Below are positions 54,444 to 62,885 of a stretch of DNA of 64,000 bases, in pieces. Numbering within the stretch: position 1 is the first letter of the stretch; the number at the start of each line of letters is the position of its first letter. The position numbers and the translations under genes were made by a program. Under the pieces are notes generated by a model. It was given only the letters and a program-made list of their open reading frames with translations. It ran no database searches and was not told the DNA's origin. The DNA lies in the NCBI GenBank assembly GCA_963832355.1, contig CAWHTX010000017.1, positions 186,001-250,000 on the forward strand, in the 5' to 3' direction. This stretch comes from DATFVA01 sp963832355 (GTDB lineage: Bacteria > Bacteroidota > Ignavibacteria > Ignavibacteriales > Ignavibacteriaceae).

Positions 54444-55292
54444 ATGAACAAGGTTAAAGGTCTTCTGAAGTTAATACGATTTGAACTTCCGTTTGCCGCG
54501 GGTGTTTGTGTTGTGATGGGACAGATATTCGCAAGGGGAGAGTTTGCCTCGACATATTTAACAATTACCGGATTCCTTTCGGTGTTTCTCATCTCTGCTT
54601 CCATCCTTGTGCTTAATGATTATTTCGATGTGGAAACTGATAGGATAAACTCCCCGGAGAGGCCAATACCAGCTAATCTTGTAACTCCTCCGGAGGCTTT
54701 GTTCTTTTCAATACTGCTAATGGCTGCAGGATTAGTTCTAAGTGTTTTAATAAGTTTTACGTTATTCTTTATTTCTCTGTTTCTTGTCGTGTTAGGATTT
54801 CTTTATAACCGTTTTTTTAAGAAAAGCGGACTGCCGGGAAACCTTCTTGTAAGTCTTTCGGTGGGCATGACTTTTATCTTCGGAGGTGCATCAGTTGGAT
54901 TTGCGTTCCATCGCCTTGTAATACTTTTTGCTTTGATTGCCGCACTGGTTGACCTGGGAGAGGAAATAGCGGCTGACTCAACGGATGTAGAGGGAGATCT
55001 GTTGATCCAGTCGAATTCCATTGCAATTAAATTTGGTGATGTGAAGGCTGTACGAATTAGCGCTTCGTTATTCCTTATTGTTATACTCCTGACGTTTGTC
55101 CCTTTCATAGCTCAGTGGCTTTCGCCGGTGTATCTGATCGCGATCGGTGTGATGGATTCGGCGATTGCCTACGGAACGTTTATGATTTTAAGGAGGCAGG
55201 GGAGTGAGAGGAAAAAATATATTCGTATGATTTATCTTGGGGCAACAGTGGGGCTTGTGCTGTTCCTGGTAATGAGGCTGGCGGGCGTATGA
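54444..55292 (+). CDS. UbiA family prenyltransferase
   Basis: A 282-residue integral-membrane prenyltransferase. The first acidic motif is LNDYFDVETDRINSPERPIP, and the second DLGEEIAADSTDVEGD matches the pattern of geranylgeranylglyceryl-phosphate-type and related UbiA enzymes. Eight to nine hydrophobic helices are visible. The acceptor (quinone ring, lipid or other) cannot be told. It begins with ATG at 54444, divergent from the aquaporin. Confidence 0.8.
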   Translation: MNKVKGLLKLIRFELPFAAGVCVVMGQIFARGEFASTYLTITGFLSVFLISASILVLNDYFDVETDRINSPERPIPANLVTPPEALFFSILLMAAGLVLSVLISFTLFFISLFLVVLGFLYNRFFKKSGLPGNLLVSLSVGMTFIFGGASVGFAFHRLVILFALIAALVDLGEEIAADSTDVEGDLLIQSNSIAIKFGDVKAVRISASLFLIVILLTFVPFIAQWLSPVYLIAIGVMDSAIAYGTFMILRRQGSERKKYIRMIYLGATVGLVLFLVMRLAGV

Positions 55293-55478
55293 AAGATCTC
55301 TCTCTGCAGTTGAGATAACCGGGGATTGCTGCGCTTTGTTCGGAAGATGGGCTAAAGCCCGGGGTTAGTTTATATTACTTTGATCCCCGACCTAAAGGTA
55401 AGGGCAAAGAGCTAAAGCTTAGGGCAAAGCCCAAAAAGTCGGCACAAAGAGCTAAAGGTTGGGTCGATGCGGCGCGGC
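55293..55478. repeat. cluster of CTAAAG-centred short palindromes
   Basis: Between convergent UbiA and YkuD genes lie short palindromes with related centres but different arms: GGGCTAAAGCCC (55349-55360), ACCTAAAGGT (55390-55399), AGCTAAAGCT (55410-55419), GGGCAAAGCCC (55422-55432), and a fifth AGAGCTAAAGG near 55449. This could serve as a bidirectional terminator or represent a decayed REP array. Confidence 0.55.
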
Positions 55479-56324
55479 TCAATAGAAGGATTTATATTCC
55501 ATGCTGGTAAGGACTTTGTTGAGCGGCCTGTAAAAAGTCTTGTATTCGAAGGGCAGGGGAATGGAAGAACTTATGTACTGCCACACAGGTGGTATGATCT
55601 GCTGCTTCATTATCTTCCTGGAATCTCCTATGGGAAGACCTTCATGTCCAACATTATTGAAATCGATAACAAGCCTCGGATTATATGAAATGAAGTACTT
55701 TCCCCCATAGATCTCATTAAGTCTCTTCTTCAGCTGGTATTTCAGATCGGAAAGACGGAGATAGGCATAGGCATCGGATGCATCGCAGAATGCAACTTTC
55801 ACCGCACTGTGCCCGTCGTGCACAAGCACGGGAGTCCCTTCCTCAATTTTGGTGTACAGCTCACTGGCCATAGCACGTGTCAGCCTGACGCATCCGTGCG
55901 AACTTTTCTTTTTCCCCAGGTACCTGTAATATCCGTTCCCCTGCAGAGCGTGAAACCCGATCCCCCAGTTGAAGCCCATCCAGTTGAGCATCAGGGTACT
56001 GTCAAACTGGCGGGAAAACCATTTTTCCATCTTCGACTGGATGACAAATAAGCCCGTCTTTGTATCCATCCCGTCTTCAAGTCTGCTTGTACCCGATGAA
56101 AGTCCGAACTCTTTAACCGGTTCTGTCCTTGAATGGAGATATCCTTTCTGTGTAGAAAGATCAACCTCTATGAAGTAGGGCATAAGGGTGTAAACGGTGT
56201 CTCTTATCCAGGAGTAATCTTCAGCCGGGGACGGTGAAGAGCCCTGCTTAATATCCTGCGCGTATACCTTTAAGGATATAATAACAAACAACTGAAGCAA
56301 TATGATCCAGCTTGCCCTCTTCAT
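55479..56324 (-). CDS. L,D-transpeptidase, YkuD family
   Basis: A 281-residue exported peptidoglycan cross-linking or lipoprotein-attaching enzyme. Residues 1-22 form the signal peptide. The catalytic motif is SHGCVRLTRAM with Cys and His, preceded by the substrate loop GIGFHALQG. The body before the motif has KEFGLSSGTSRLEDGM, similar to family members. It ends KVLTSMEYKSFY, convergent with the UbiA gene. It starts about ten bases after uvrC on the same strand. Confidence 0.88.
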   Translation of the reverse strand: MKRASWIILLQLFVIISLKVYAQDIKQGSSPSPAEDYSWIRDTVYTLMPYFIEVDLSTQKGYLHSRTEPVKEFGLSSGTSRLEDGMDTKTGLFVIQSKMEKWFSRQFDSTLMLNWMGFNWGIGFHALQGNGYYRYLGKKKSSHGCVRLTRAMASELYTKIEEGTPVLVHDGHSAVKVAFCDASDAYAYLRLSDLKYQLKKRLNEIYGGKYFISYNPRLVIDFNNVGHEGLPIGDSRKIMKQQIIPPVWQYISSSIPLPFEYKTFYRPLNKVLTSMEYKSFY

Positions 56325-56333
56325 AAAGTTTTT

Positions 56334-58154
56334 TTAATTCTCCCGGAAATGTTGAATAAGTATGTCCGCTTTTTTCTTACCAACCAGTTTTGAGAGCTGG
56401 TCAAAAGAGGAATTTTTTATGACGTTTAAACTACCTAATTCTTTCAACAAAATCTGCGCGGTTGAGGGACCGATTCCTTTTATGTCAGTAAGCTCGGTTT
56501 TAATTGTCCTCTTGCTTCTTCTTCCGCGGTGGAATGTGATCGCAAACCGGTGCGCCTCATCCCTTACCTGCTGCAGCAGCTTCAGTCCCGAAGATGTTTT
56601 CGGGATTGATTCGGCTTCGGATCTTCCCGGGAAGAATACTTCTTCCAGCCTCTTTGCAAGTCCGATTATATTGTAATCTTTAAACCCGAGATCATTCAGT
56701 ATTTCAACGGCGCTTGAAAGCTGCCCCTTTCCTCCGTCTACCATAATAAGATCGGGCAGGGGGGCACCCTCTTCCTTAACCTTTGTATATCTTCTCTGTA
56801 TTACTTCCTGCATACTCGCGAAATCGTCGGGACCTTCTACGCTTTTAATGATGAACTTCCTGTAAAGACTCTTTTTCGGCCTGCCGTCTTCGAACACTAC
56901 CATACTTGCAACTGAATCGCTCCCCTGTAGGTTTGAAATATCGAAGCATTCTATTTTCCTCGGAAGTATATTCAGGTGAAGGTCTCTCTGCAATGCTGAT
57001 ACTGCATACGGCACCTGTCCCTGGTTTTTCATCTTCTGGATCTGTAATTCTTTCAGCTGAAGTATAGCGTTCTCTTTGCACATCTTCACAAGAGATTTTA
57101 ATGAGCCTCTCTGCGGGATGGTTATCCTGACTTTTCTTTCAGCCTTGCCGCTCAGCCATTTTTCAAGTGTATCATTATCCGGAGGTTCTTCCTCAAGTAC
57201 AATTTCTTTAGGCACCTCAACGTATTCACCGCCATAATAGAATTTTACCGCGGCAGAATAAATATCTCCCGCTTCTTCACCCGGTTCCATCGAAAGCCGC
57301 AGCTGCTTTTTACCCGTAAGCTTTCCGTTCCTGATATTAAATACCGTGCAGGCTGAATCTTTTCCTTCGTAGGCAGCTGCAATTATATCCCTGTCGTTGA
57401 AATCGTCACTTACAACTTTCTGTTTCGACGAGATAACTGAAAGATGATCAATCTTGTCTCGCAGCCCGGCTGCCTTTTCAAATTCAAGCAGCTCAACGGC
57501 GGTATCCATTCTGTTCTTCAGTTCTCTGATAAGATCATCGGTTTTACCCCTGAGTACTTTCGTAACCTCATCTACCATTTCACCGTAGTCTTTCTGCGAG
57601 ATGAGACCTTCACAGGGACCGTCGCATTTCTTTATATGGTAGTCGAGACACACCCTGAACTTTCTTTTTTCAATTGCTTCATCGGTTATGTTCAGCTTGC
57701 AGCTCCGGATCTTAAATACCTGGTTGATCATACGGAGCGCTGATTTCATTGTCTTGACGTCGGTGTAGGGTCCGAAATAACGCGATCCGTCTTTGATGAT
57801 CCTTCTTGTTGGATAGATCCTGGGAAACGGTTCGTTGGTTACCTTTATGTAGGGGTATGACTTATCGTCCTTCAGGTTGACGTTATACCTGGGTTTCAGA
57901 TCTTTAATGAGATTGTTCTCGAGTACCAGTGCCTCAATTTCGTTATCAGTAATGATCAGCTCAAGATCAGCGGTTTTGCTCACAAGAGTCTGCGTCTTAA
58001 CCGAGGAAACATTCTTCTGGAAGTAGGTTCTTACTCTGTTCTTAAGGTTCCGGGCTTTCCCGACGTAGATCACCCTGCCGTTTTCATTAAGAAACTGGTA
58101 TACTCCCGGGGAATTGGGCAGGTTCTTTAATTTTGTTTCCAGTATCTGATTCAT
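56334..58154 (-). CDS. uvrC: excinuclease ABC subunit UvrC
   Basis: A 606-residue nucleotide excision repair nuclease. The GIY-YIG domain is SPGVYQFLNENGRVIYVGKA followed by RNLKNRVRTYF. A Cys-rich linker (CLDYHIKKCDGPC) and the UVR motif ELLEFEKAAGLRDKI follow, then the RNase H-like second nuclease (CFDISNLQGSDSVASMV, DLIMVDGGKGQLSSA) and C-terminal helix-hairpin-helix motifs. It makes the incisions on both sides of the lesion together with UvrB. Complete. Confidence 0.97.
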   Translation of the reverse strand: MNQILETKLKNLPNSPGVYQFLNENGRVIYVGKARNLKNRVRTYFQKNVSSVKTQTLVSKTADLELIITDNEIEALVLENNLIKDLKPRYNVNLKDDKSYPYIKVTNEPFPRIYPTRRIIKDGSRYFGPYTDVKTMKSALRMINQVFKIRSCKLNITDEAIEKRKFRVCLDYHIKKCDGPCEGLISQKDYGEMVDEVTKVLRGKTDDLIRELKNRMDTAVELLEFEKAAGLRDKIDHLSVISSKQKVVSDDFNDRDIIAAAYEGKDSACTVFNIRNGKLTGKKQLRLSMEPGEEAGDIYSAAVKFYYGGEYVEVPKEIVLEEEPPDNDTLEKWLSGKAERKVRITIPQRGSLKSLVKMCKENAILQLKELQIQKMKNQGQVPYAVSALQRDLHLNILPRKIECFDISNLQGSDSVASMVVFEDGRPKKSLYRKFIIKSVEGPDDFASMQEVIQRRYTKVKEEGAPLPDLIMVDGGKGQLSSAVEILNDLGFKDYNIIGLAKRLEEVFFPGRSEAESIPKTSSGLKLLQQVRDEAHRFAITFHRGRRSKRTIKTELTDIKGIGPSTAQILLKELGSLNVIKNSSFDQLSKLVGKKKADILIQHFREN

Positions 58155-58202
58155 CGTATCCGTTAAAATGTATGCTCAAAATTAAGTCAAAAACCGTTTA
58201 GG

Positions 58203-59282
58203 TTAAAGCCAGTCTTTTTTCTTAAAGAAGAAGATCATACCGACTGCGACAACTATCATAACTAAAATCACTACCGGGTAGCCGTACTGCCAGGTCAGCT
58301 CCGGCATATTCCACTTACTCACGGACGTGTTGAAGTTCATGCCGTAAATCCCTGCCAGAAATGTAAGGGGAATGAAAATAGTTGATATAATAGTTAGTAA
58401 TTTTACAACTTCATTAAGTTTCTGCCCCGAGCTGGAAAGATATATTTCGAGCATCCCGTTTAATATTTCCCTGTAATTCTCCATCGTTTCAATATTCTGC
58501 CGAATGTGGTCATAAAGATCACGGAGGAATATGTAAGTCGATTTGGCAATGTAAGGATAGCGCTCTCTTTCTATTGAAAAGATGATATCCCGCAGGGGAG
58601 TGACGGCCCTCCTCAGCTTGATGATCTTTTTCCTCAGGTCGTGAATGGTTTCTATCGTAGATCTGTTAGGGTTATAAATCAGATCATCTTCAATATTTTC
58701 TATTACTTCATCCATATCCTGAAGAAAGTAAAAATAATTATCTACCATTGTATCAAGCAGACGGTACATCAGGTAATCTGCTCCCAGTTTTCTTATTCTG
58801 CCTTTATCGCTCCTGAGCCGTTCCCGTATTACATTAAATACATCTCCCTCCTGTTCCTGGAATGTGATAAGGCAGTTGTCTTTTGAAAGGACAAAAGAAA
58901 CCTGTTCTATCTTCAATTCGCGGCTCTTTTCTTCTACATCAATCATTTTAGTAATGATGAAAAGATAATTATCGTAATCTTCGAGCTTGGGTAGGTGGTT
59001 AACATTAAGTATATCCTCCAGTATCAGGGAATGTATTTCGAAAATCTCCCCTATACGGGCCAGTTTCTCCACTTCATGGAGTCCGCAGATGTTTATCCAG
59101 CTTACGTGACCGGTTTCCTTATATTTTTTAAGTTCTTCAACATCATCTATTTCCTTCTCAGTGAAAGTCTTTTCATTATAATCGAAGCTGGTGATTTTCA
59201 TACTGGTGAGTTTTTGTTCACCGGTAAATACCAGGGAACCGGGAGGAAGACCTCTCTTAATTCTGAACCTGCGTTTCGGCAT
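58203..59282 (-). CDS. corA: CorA family magnesium/cobalt transporter
   Basis: A 359-residue channel. A cytoplasmic alpha/beta domain precedes two C-terminal helices separated by the selectivity motif YGMNFNTS. The ending FFFKKKDWL is typical. I chose the ATG at 59282 because AAAGGA precedes it; an upstream start at 59327 has no such site. Mg2+ is the usual substrate. It lies downstream of the lipoprotein gene on the same strand. Confidence 0.93.
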   Translation of the reverse strand: MPKRRFRIKRGLPPGSLVFTGEQKLTSMKITSFDYNEKTFTEKEIDDVEELKKYKETGHVSWINICGLHEVEKLARIGEIFEIHSLILEDILNVNHLPKLEDYDNYLFIITKMIDVEEKSRELKIEQVSFVLSKDNCLITFQEQEGDVFNVIRERLRSDKGRIRKLGADYLMYRLLDTMVDNYFYFLQDMDEVIENIEDDLIYNPNRSTIETIHDLRKKIIKLRRAVTPLRDIIFSIERERYPYIAKSTYIFLRDLYDHIRQNIETMENYREILNGMLEIYLSSSGQKLNEVVKLLTIISTIFIPLTFLAGIYGMNFNTSVSKWNMPELTWQYGYPVVILVMIVVAVGMIFFFKKKDWL

Positions 59283-59357
59283 AATTTGTCCTTTATACTG
59301 TGGTGAGAATGTATATAAAATAATCAATCTATGGGAAAAAAGTCGGTCCTGCGAAGT

Positions 59358-59780
59358 TTAGTTGCCGTAAACCTGGATTTTAAGCTTGCCGGTAAAATTA
59401 CTGAAGCTTATGGAAATTATATCCGGGGTTCGTCCCGCTAAACTTATGGAAGTTGACTGGAGATTGGCCTGCATAAGTTTGTTGTAAAGCAGCTGATTCG
59501 AGTAATCCAAAATAAGGATATTAGCCTGACCCTGAGAATAATCATCGAGGGAGAGTATAAGATGAGAATGTGTGCTGCTTATGCCTGAAAAGTCACGGAA
59601 TGAAGTTGAAATGTTTTCCGCATTTATTAAAAATGTATAGGATTTGCCTGATTTTAATCTGACAGGCTGATTAACACTACCGGCTGCATTCCCGGGGGCT
59701 ACAATATCTTCACGACAGGAGGGGATTAAGACTAAAATGAGTAGTAGTCCTGTTAAAATAAATAGGAGACTCTTCTTCAA
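59358..59780 (-). CDS. hypothetical lipoprotein
   Basis: A 140-residue predicted lipoprotein with lipobox LIPSC (Cys22). The mature part is beta-rich and ends FTGKLKIQVYGN; no family recognised. It lies upstream of corA in the same direction, 75 bases away, and the region upstream of it is a long AT-rich gap. Confidence 0.6.
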   Translation of the reverse strand: MKKSLLFILTGLLLILVLIPSCREDIVAPGNAAGSVNQPVRLKSGKSYTFLINAENISTSFRDFSGISSTHSHLILSLDDYSQGQANILILDYSNQLLYNKLMQANLQSTSISLAGRTPDIISISFSNFTGKLKIQVYGN

Positions 59781-60301
59781 TTTTATTCTTTCATTTTCTA
59801 ACCGGTAATATAATTATTAATAAAAATTAATCTATGCAGTAAGTATGACGCTTGATTAAATTTCGATATAAGGAGATGCGCGTGATTTATATCATAACGA
59901 CTTAAAATCCCTGTGGAACAATTTACTTCTTATAAATGATATAATTCATTATTAAACAATAGATTATACTGCAGCGATTAATGTTATTAAGTATGTTGAT
60001 AAATTTACCGGATCAGTGAACTGATGAAAATTACCCTATTCTCCTGTATTCTCTTTTTTTGGAGCATAATGTGAGCATCCCAAATGCAGTAATAAGGTGC
60101 AGACTAATTTATTATAAAACTCCTGAACTTATAAACAAGATATCCACCATATTTTTTGACTGTCATAACCCAAGTTAATTTATTAAAAATAAAGAGATTG
60201 TATTATTTTATTAAAGTCAGGTTACAAGCATTAAATTTGTACTGTAGTTGATTAATCCTTAAATTTGTGACTAACGGCACCTATGAACTTACTTCTTATA
60301 T
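59781..60301. other. AT-rich divergent intergenic region
   Basis: This 521-base gap has no supportable gene on either strand. It is very AT-rich; the only recognisable element is the candidate M23 promoter at 60236-60267. Confidence 0.5.
60236..60267 (+). promoter_or_regulatory. candidate promoter for the M23 peptidase gene
   Basis: TTTG at 60236-60239 and TAAATTTG at 60260-60267 are 20 bases apart and fit the Bacteroidota promoter TTTG / TAnnTTTG. A start near 60272 gives a leader of about 30 bases to the ATG at 60302. Confidence 0.5.
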
Positions 60302-61591
60302 ATGGCTAAAGAAAAAAAACAGAATCTGCTGTTATTAACATTTTATGTGATTGTAATAGCTTTACTTGGATACACTCTCTTTTTTAGTTCAAGTTCAGCC
60401 TCCGTTGAACCCCCCGACACTGATCAAAAAACAGAAGTTATTTCTGAATTGGATGAGTTCGGACTTAATGCCGATGCTTTCAGAGTAACTAATGGAAAAA
60501 TTCAAAGAAACGAAACTATTTCATCGATATTCAGCAGATTGGGGGCGGCTGACTCCACAATCTATTATCTTCAGGCTCATTATAAAGATATATTCGACTT
60601 TAGAAGAGTGATAGCGGGAAAGGATTTCAGAGCTTATTGTTCGAGTGATTCCGCCGGCGCTTTGAAATATTTTGTTTATGAAAAAGACCCTGTGAATTAC
60701 GTTGTAATGGATCTTAATGATACCATGTCGGTTTATTCAGGGAGCAGGGAGATCACGAGGAAGAGAAAAGAAGTATCGGGGATAATCAGATATTCCCTGT
60801 ATACAGCTCTTGAAAGAAATGAAGCAGATCCTGAACTATTCGTGAAATTATCAGGCATATTTGCCTGGCAGATCGATTTTTACCACATACAGAAGGGTGA
60901 TAATTTTAAGGTAATATATGAAGAAGAGTCGGTTGGAGATAAGGTAGTGGGTATAGGGAAGATCGTGGGAGCATACTTCCACCATTATGGAGAGGACTAT
61001 TATGCCGTTGATTTCAATGTAGACGGCAGGGATGAATATTTCGACGAGGACGGAAAGAGTTTACGGAAAGCATTCCTTAAAGCTCCGCTTGAATATTCCC
61101 GCATAAGTTCAAGATTTTCAAGGAGAAGATTCCATCCGATATTGAAAAGAGTAAAGGCTCACCTGGGTACTGATTACGCCGCACCAACCGGCACACCGAT
61201 AAGGAGTGTTGGTGATGGGGTGGTAATTGCTGCAGCATATACAAGAGGTAACGGGAACTATGTGAAAATACGGCACAACTCAGTTTATACCACTCAGTAC
61301 CTTCACATGTCGAAATTCGCCAAAGGTATCAGAAGAGGTGTGTCTGTGAAACAGGGACAGGTGATCGGGTATGTCGGGAGCACGGGACTGGCCACGGGAC
61401 CTCATCTATGTTACCGGTTCTGGAAAAATGGTGTTCAGGTTGATCCTTTAAAGGAAAAACTGCCTCCGTCCAAACCTATTAAAGATGCTTATAAGGAAGA
61501 GTATAATAAGCTTAAAGATAAAGTAATCGGGGAGCTTGATAAAATTAAATTCAGTGATCCTTCCGATGATGCCCTGGCATCCGGAGTTTAA
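60302..61591 (+). CDS. M23 family peptidoglycan endopeptidase with altered zinc site
   Basis: A 429-residue membrane-anchored peptidase. An N-terminal helix (about 11-28) anchors it to the inner membrane; a substrate-positioning region and the LytM domain follow. The zinc ligands are His287 and Asp291 (AHLGTDYAAPTG). His335 lies in TQYLHMSK. The usual HxH reads PHLCYRFW, so His368 is kept but the third zinc ligand is Cys370. It cleaves peptide cross-links and may act as an amidase activator; Cys at this position can still bind zinc. Confidence 0.88.
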   Translation: MAKEKKQNLLLLTFYVIVIALLGYTLFFSSSSASVEPPDTDQKTEVISELDEFGLNADAFRVTNGKIQRNETISSIFSRLGAADSTIYYLQAHYKDIFDFRRVIAGKDFRAYCSSDSAGALKYFVYEKDPVNYVVMDLNDTMSVYSGSREITRKRKEVSGIIRYSLYTALERNEADPELFVKLSGIFAWQIDFYHIQKGDNFKVIYEEESVGDKVVGIGKIVGAYFHHYGEDYYAVDFNVDGRDEYFDEDGKSLRKAFLKAPLEYSRISSRFSRRRFHPILKRVKAHLGTDYAAPTGTPIRSVGDGVVIAAAYTRGNGNYVKIRHNSVYTTQYLHMSKFAKGIRRGVSVKQGQVIGYVGSTGLATGPHLCYRFWKNGVQVDPLKEKLPPSKPIKDAYKEEYNKLKDKVIGELDKIKFSDPSDDALASGV

Positions 61592-61902
61592 TTACTTCGA
61601 ACTTAACCGCCTTTGTTGTCAGATTTATCCGCAAGTACTTCAGATAATTTCTCGCCTCCCTTAATCCCAAAATCAAGTGTCCTGATCGGGAACCGGATCA
61701 TTAAGTCATTTTCATCGTAGGCCTGTATTATCTTCTGAATCCTTAATTTTTATAAAAAATAATATATAAGTTTATTTAATCTGTGATAAGGGTAACCGGA
61801 GGTTTTGTCTTTCTCTCTATTCTAATTCTTTTATATATTTAAGTTTATAGATTAATTTGAGTATCCGCTCGGATCCGGGCCGTCCCATATTATCATTCAT
61901 AA
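61592..61902. other. gap between M23 and lepB
   Basis: Apart from the MscS remnant (61603-61751), the right half of this gap is AT-rich and holds no visible feature except probable promoter sequence for lepB. Confidence 0.4.
61603..61751 (-). pseudogene. remnant of a mechanosensitive channel (MscS) gene, C-terminal end only
   Basis: On the minus strand an open segment encodes RIQKIIQAYDENDLMIRFPI followed by RTLDFGIKGGEKLSEVLA and ends DKSDNKGG. This is the recognisable C-terminal tail of an MscS channel (the FPIRTLDF segment). The frame upstream runs into a stop within three codons, so everything before the tail, including the membrane helices, is absent. It is not a functional gene. Confidence 0.7.
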
Positions 61903-61917
61903 ATGCTGGAGTGTACA

Positions 61918-62853
61918 TTGTCATTTAAAAGTGGTTTGAAAAGATTCTTTGGTATTAAATCGGAAGAAGAAAAAAATAAAGTTAAGACCCCAAAAGAGAA
62001 AACCAGAGATTTTTTTGAATCCCTGCTCTTTGCAGGAATTGCTGCGTTCTTTATAATAACTTTTGTTATTCAGAACACCCGTATCCCCACAGGATCAATG
62101 GAAGACACAATTCTTGTCGGCGATTTTGTCCTGGTAAATAAATTCATTTATGGTTCTTCCTCCCCTAAGTATATTCCTTTTACTCAGGTTGAAATACCCC
62201 ATTTTACGCTCCCTGCTTTAAGAGATCCCAGACCTAAGGATATCGTGGTATTTGAATTTCCCGGCGGCAGAGATCAGATGCATGCCGATGAGCTGGGTGT
62301 AAACTATGTGAAGAGGTGTATCGGTACTCCCGGCGACACGATACAGATAATTAACAAGGTCGTTTATGTTAACGGGAAGCAGTTCTGGATCCCGACGCAT
62401 ATAAAATACCTTCAGCCGTTCGCTAAACCAAAAGGGATGGTTAATCCGGCTATATTCCCAAAGGGAATGCCCTGGAACGAGGACAATTATGGTCCTCTTG
62501 TTATTCCCAAAAAAGGTTATACTATTCCCCTTAACCTGAATAATGTTGAACAGTGGGCAATGACAATAAATAAAGAATACGGGAAAAGAGTGGTGGGTGT
62601 TAGTAATGGTTCGGTAACTATTGAAGGAAAACCGGTGACTTCCTATACCTTCAAAAAAGACTATTATTTTATGATGGGGGATAACAGGGATGATAGTCTC
62701 GACAGCAGGTTCTGGGGCTTCGTTGCACGCGACATGGTGGTGGGTGAAGCATTCATTACTTTATTTTCCTGGGACAGGGATATTCCGTTTTCGGATTTTT
62801 TCAGGTTAATTGGTTCAATACGACTGGATAGGGTATTAAAACTTTTACACTAA
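61918..62853 (+). CDS. lepB: signal peptidase I
   Basis: A 311-residue membrane serine protease that removes signal peptides. After one helix (about 33-51) the catalytic Ser60 lies in RIPTGSMEDTILVGDFVLVN and Lys132 in NYVKRCIGTPGD; the C-terminal box is FMMGDNRDDSLDSRFWGF. I chose the TTG at 61918, seven bases after GGAG, over the ATG at 61903, which lacks a comparable site. Length and motif order are normal. Confidence 0.93.
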   Translation: MSFKSGLKRFFGIKSEEEKNKVKTPKEKTRDFFESLLFAGIAAFFIITFVIQNTRIPTGSMEDTILVGDFVLVNKFIYGSSSPKYIPFTQVEIPHFTLPALRDPRPKDIVVFEFPGGRDQMHADELGVNYVKRCIGTPGDTIQIINKVVYVNGKQFWIPTHIKYLQPFAKPKGMVNPAIFPKGMPWNEDNYGPLVIPKKGYTIPLNLNNVEQWAMTINKEYGKRVVGVSNGSVTIEGKPVTSYTFKKDYYFMMGDNRDDSLDSRFWGFVARDMVVGEAFITLFSWDRDIPFSDFFRLIGSIRLDRVLKLLH

Positions 62854-62885
62854 TTAAGACTAACAGTATCGGTGCTGCAAAAAAT

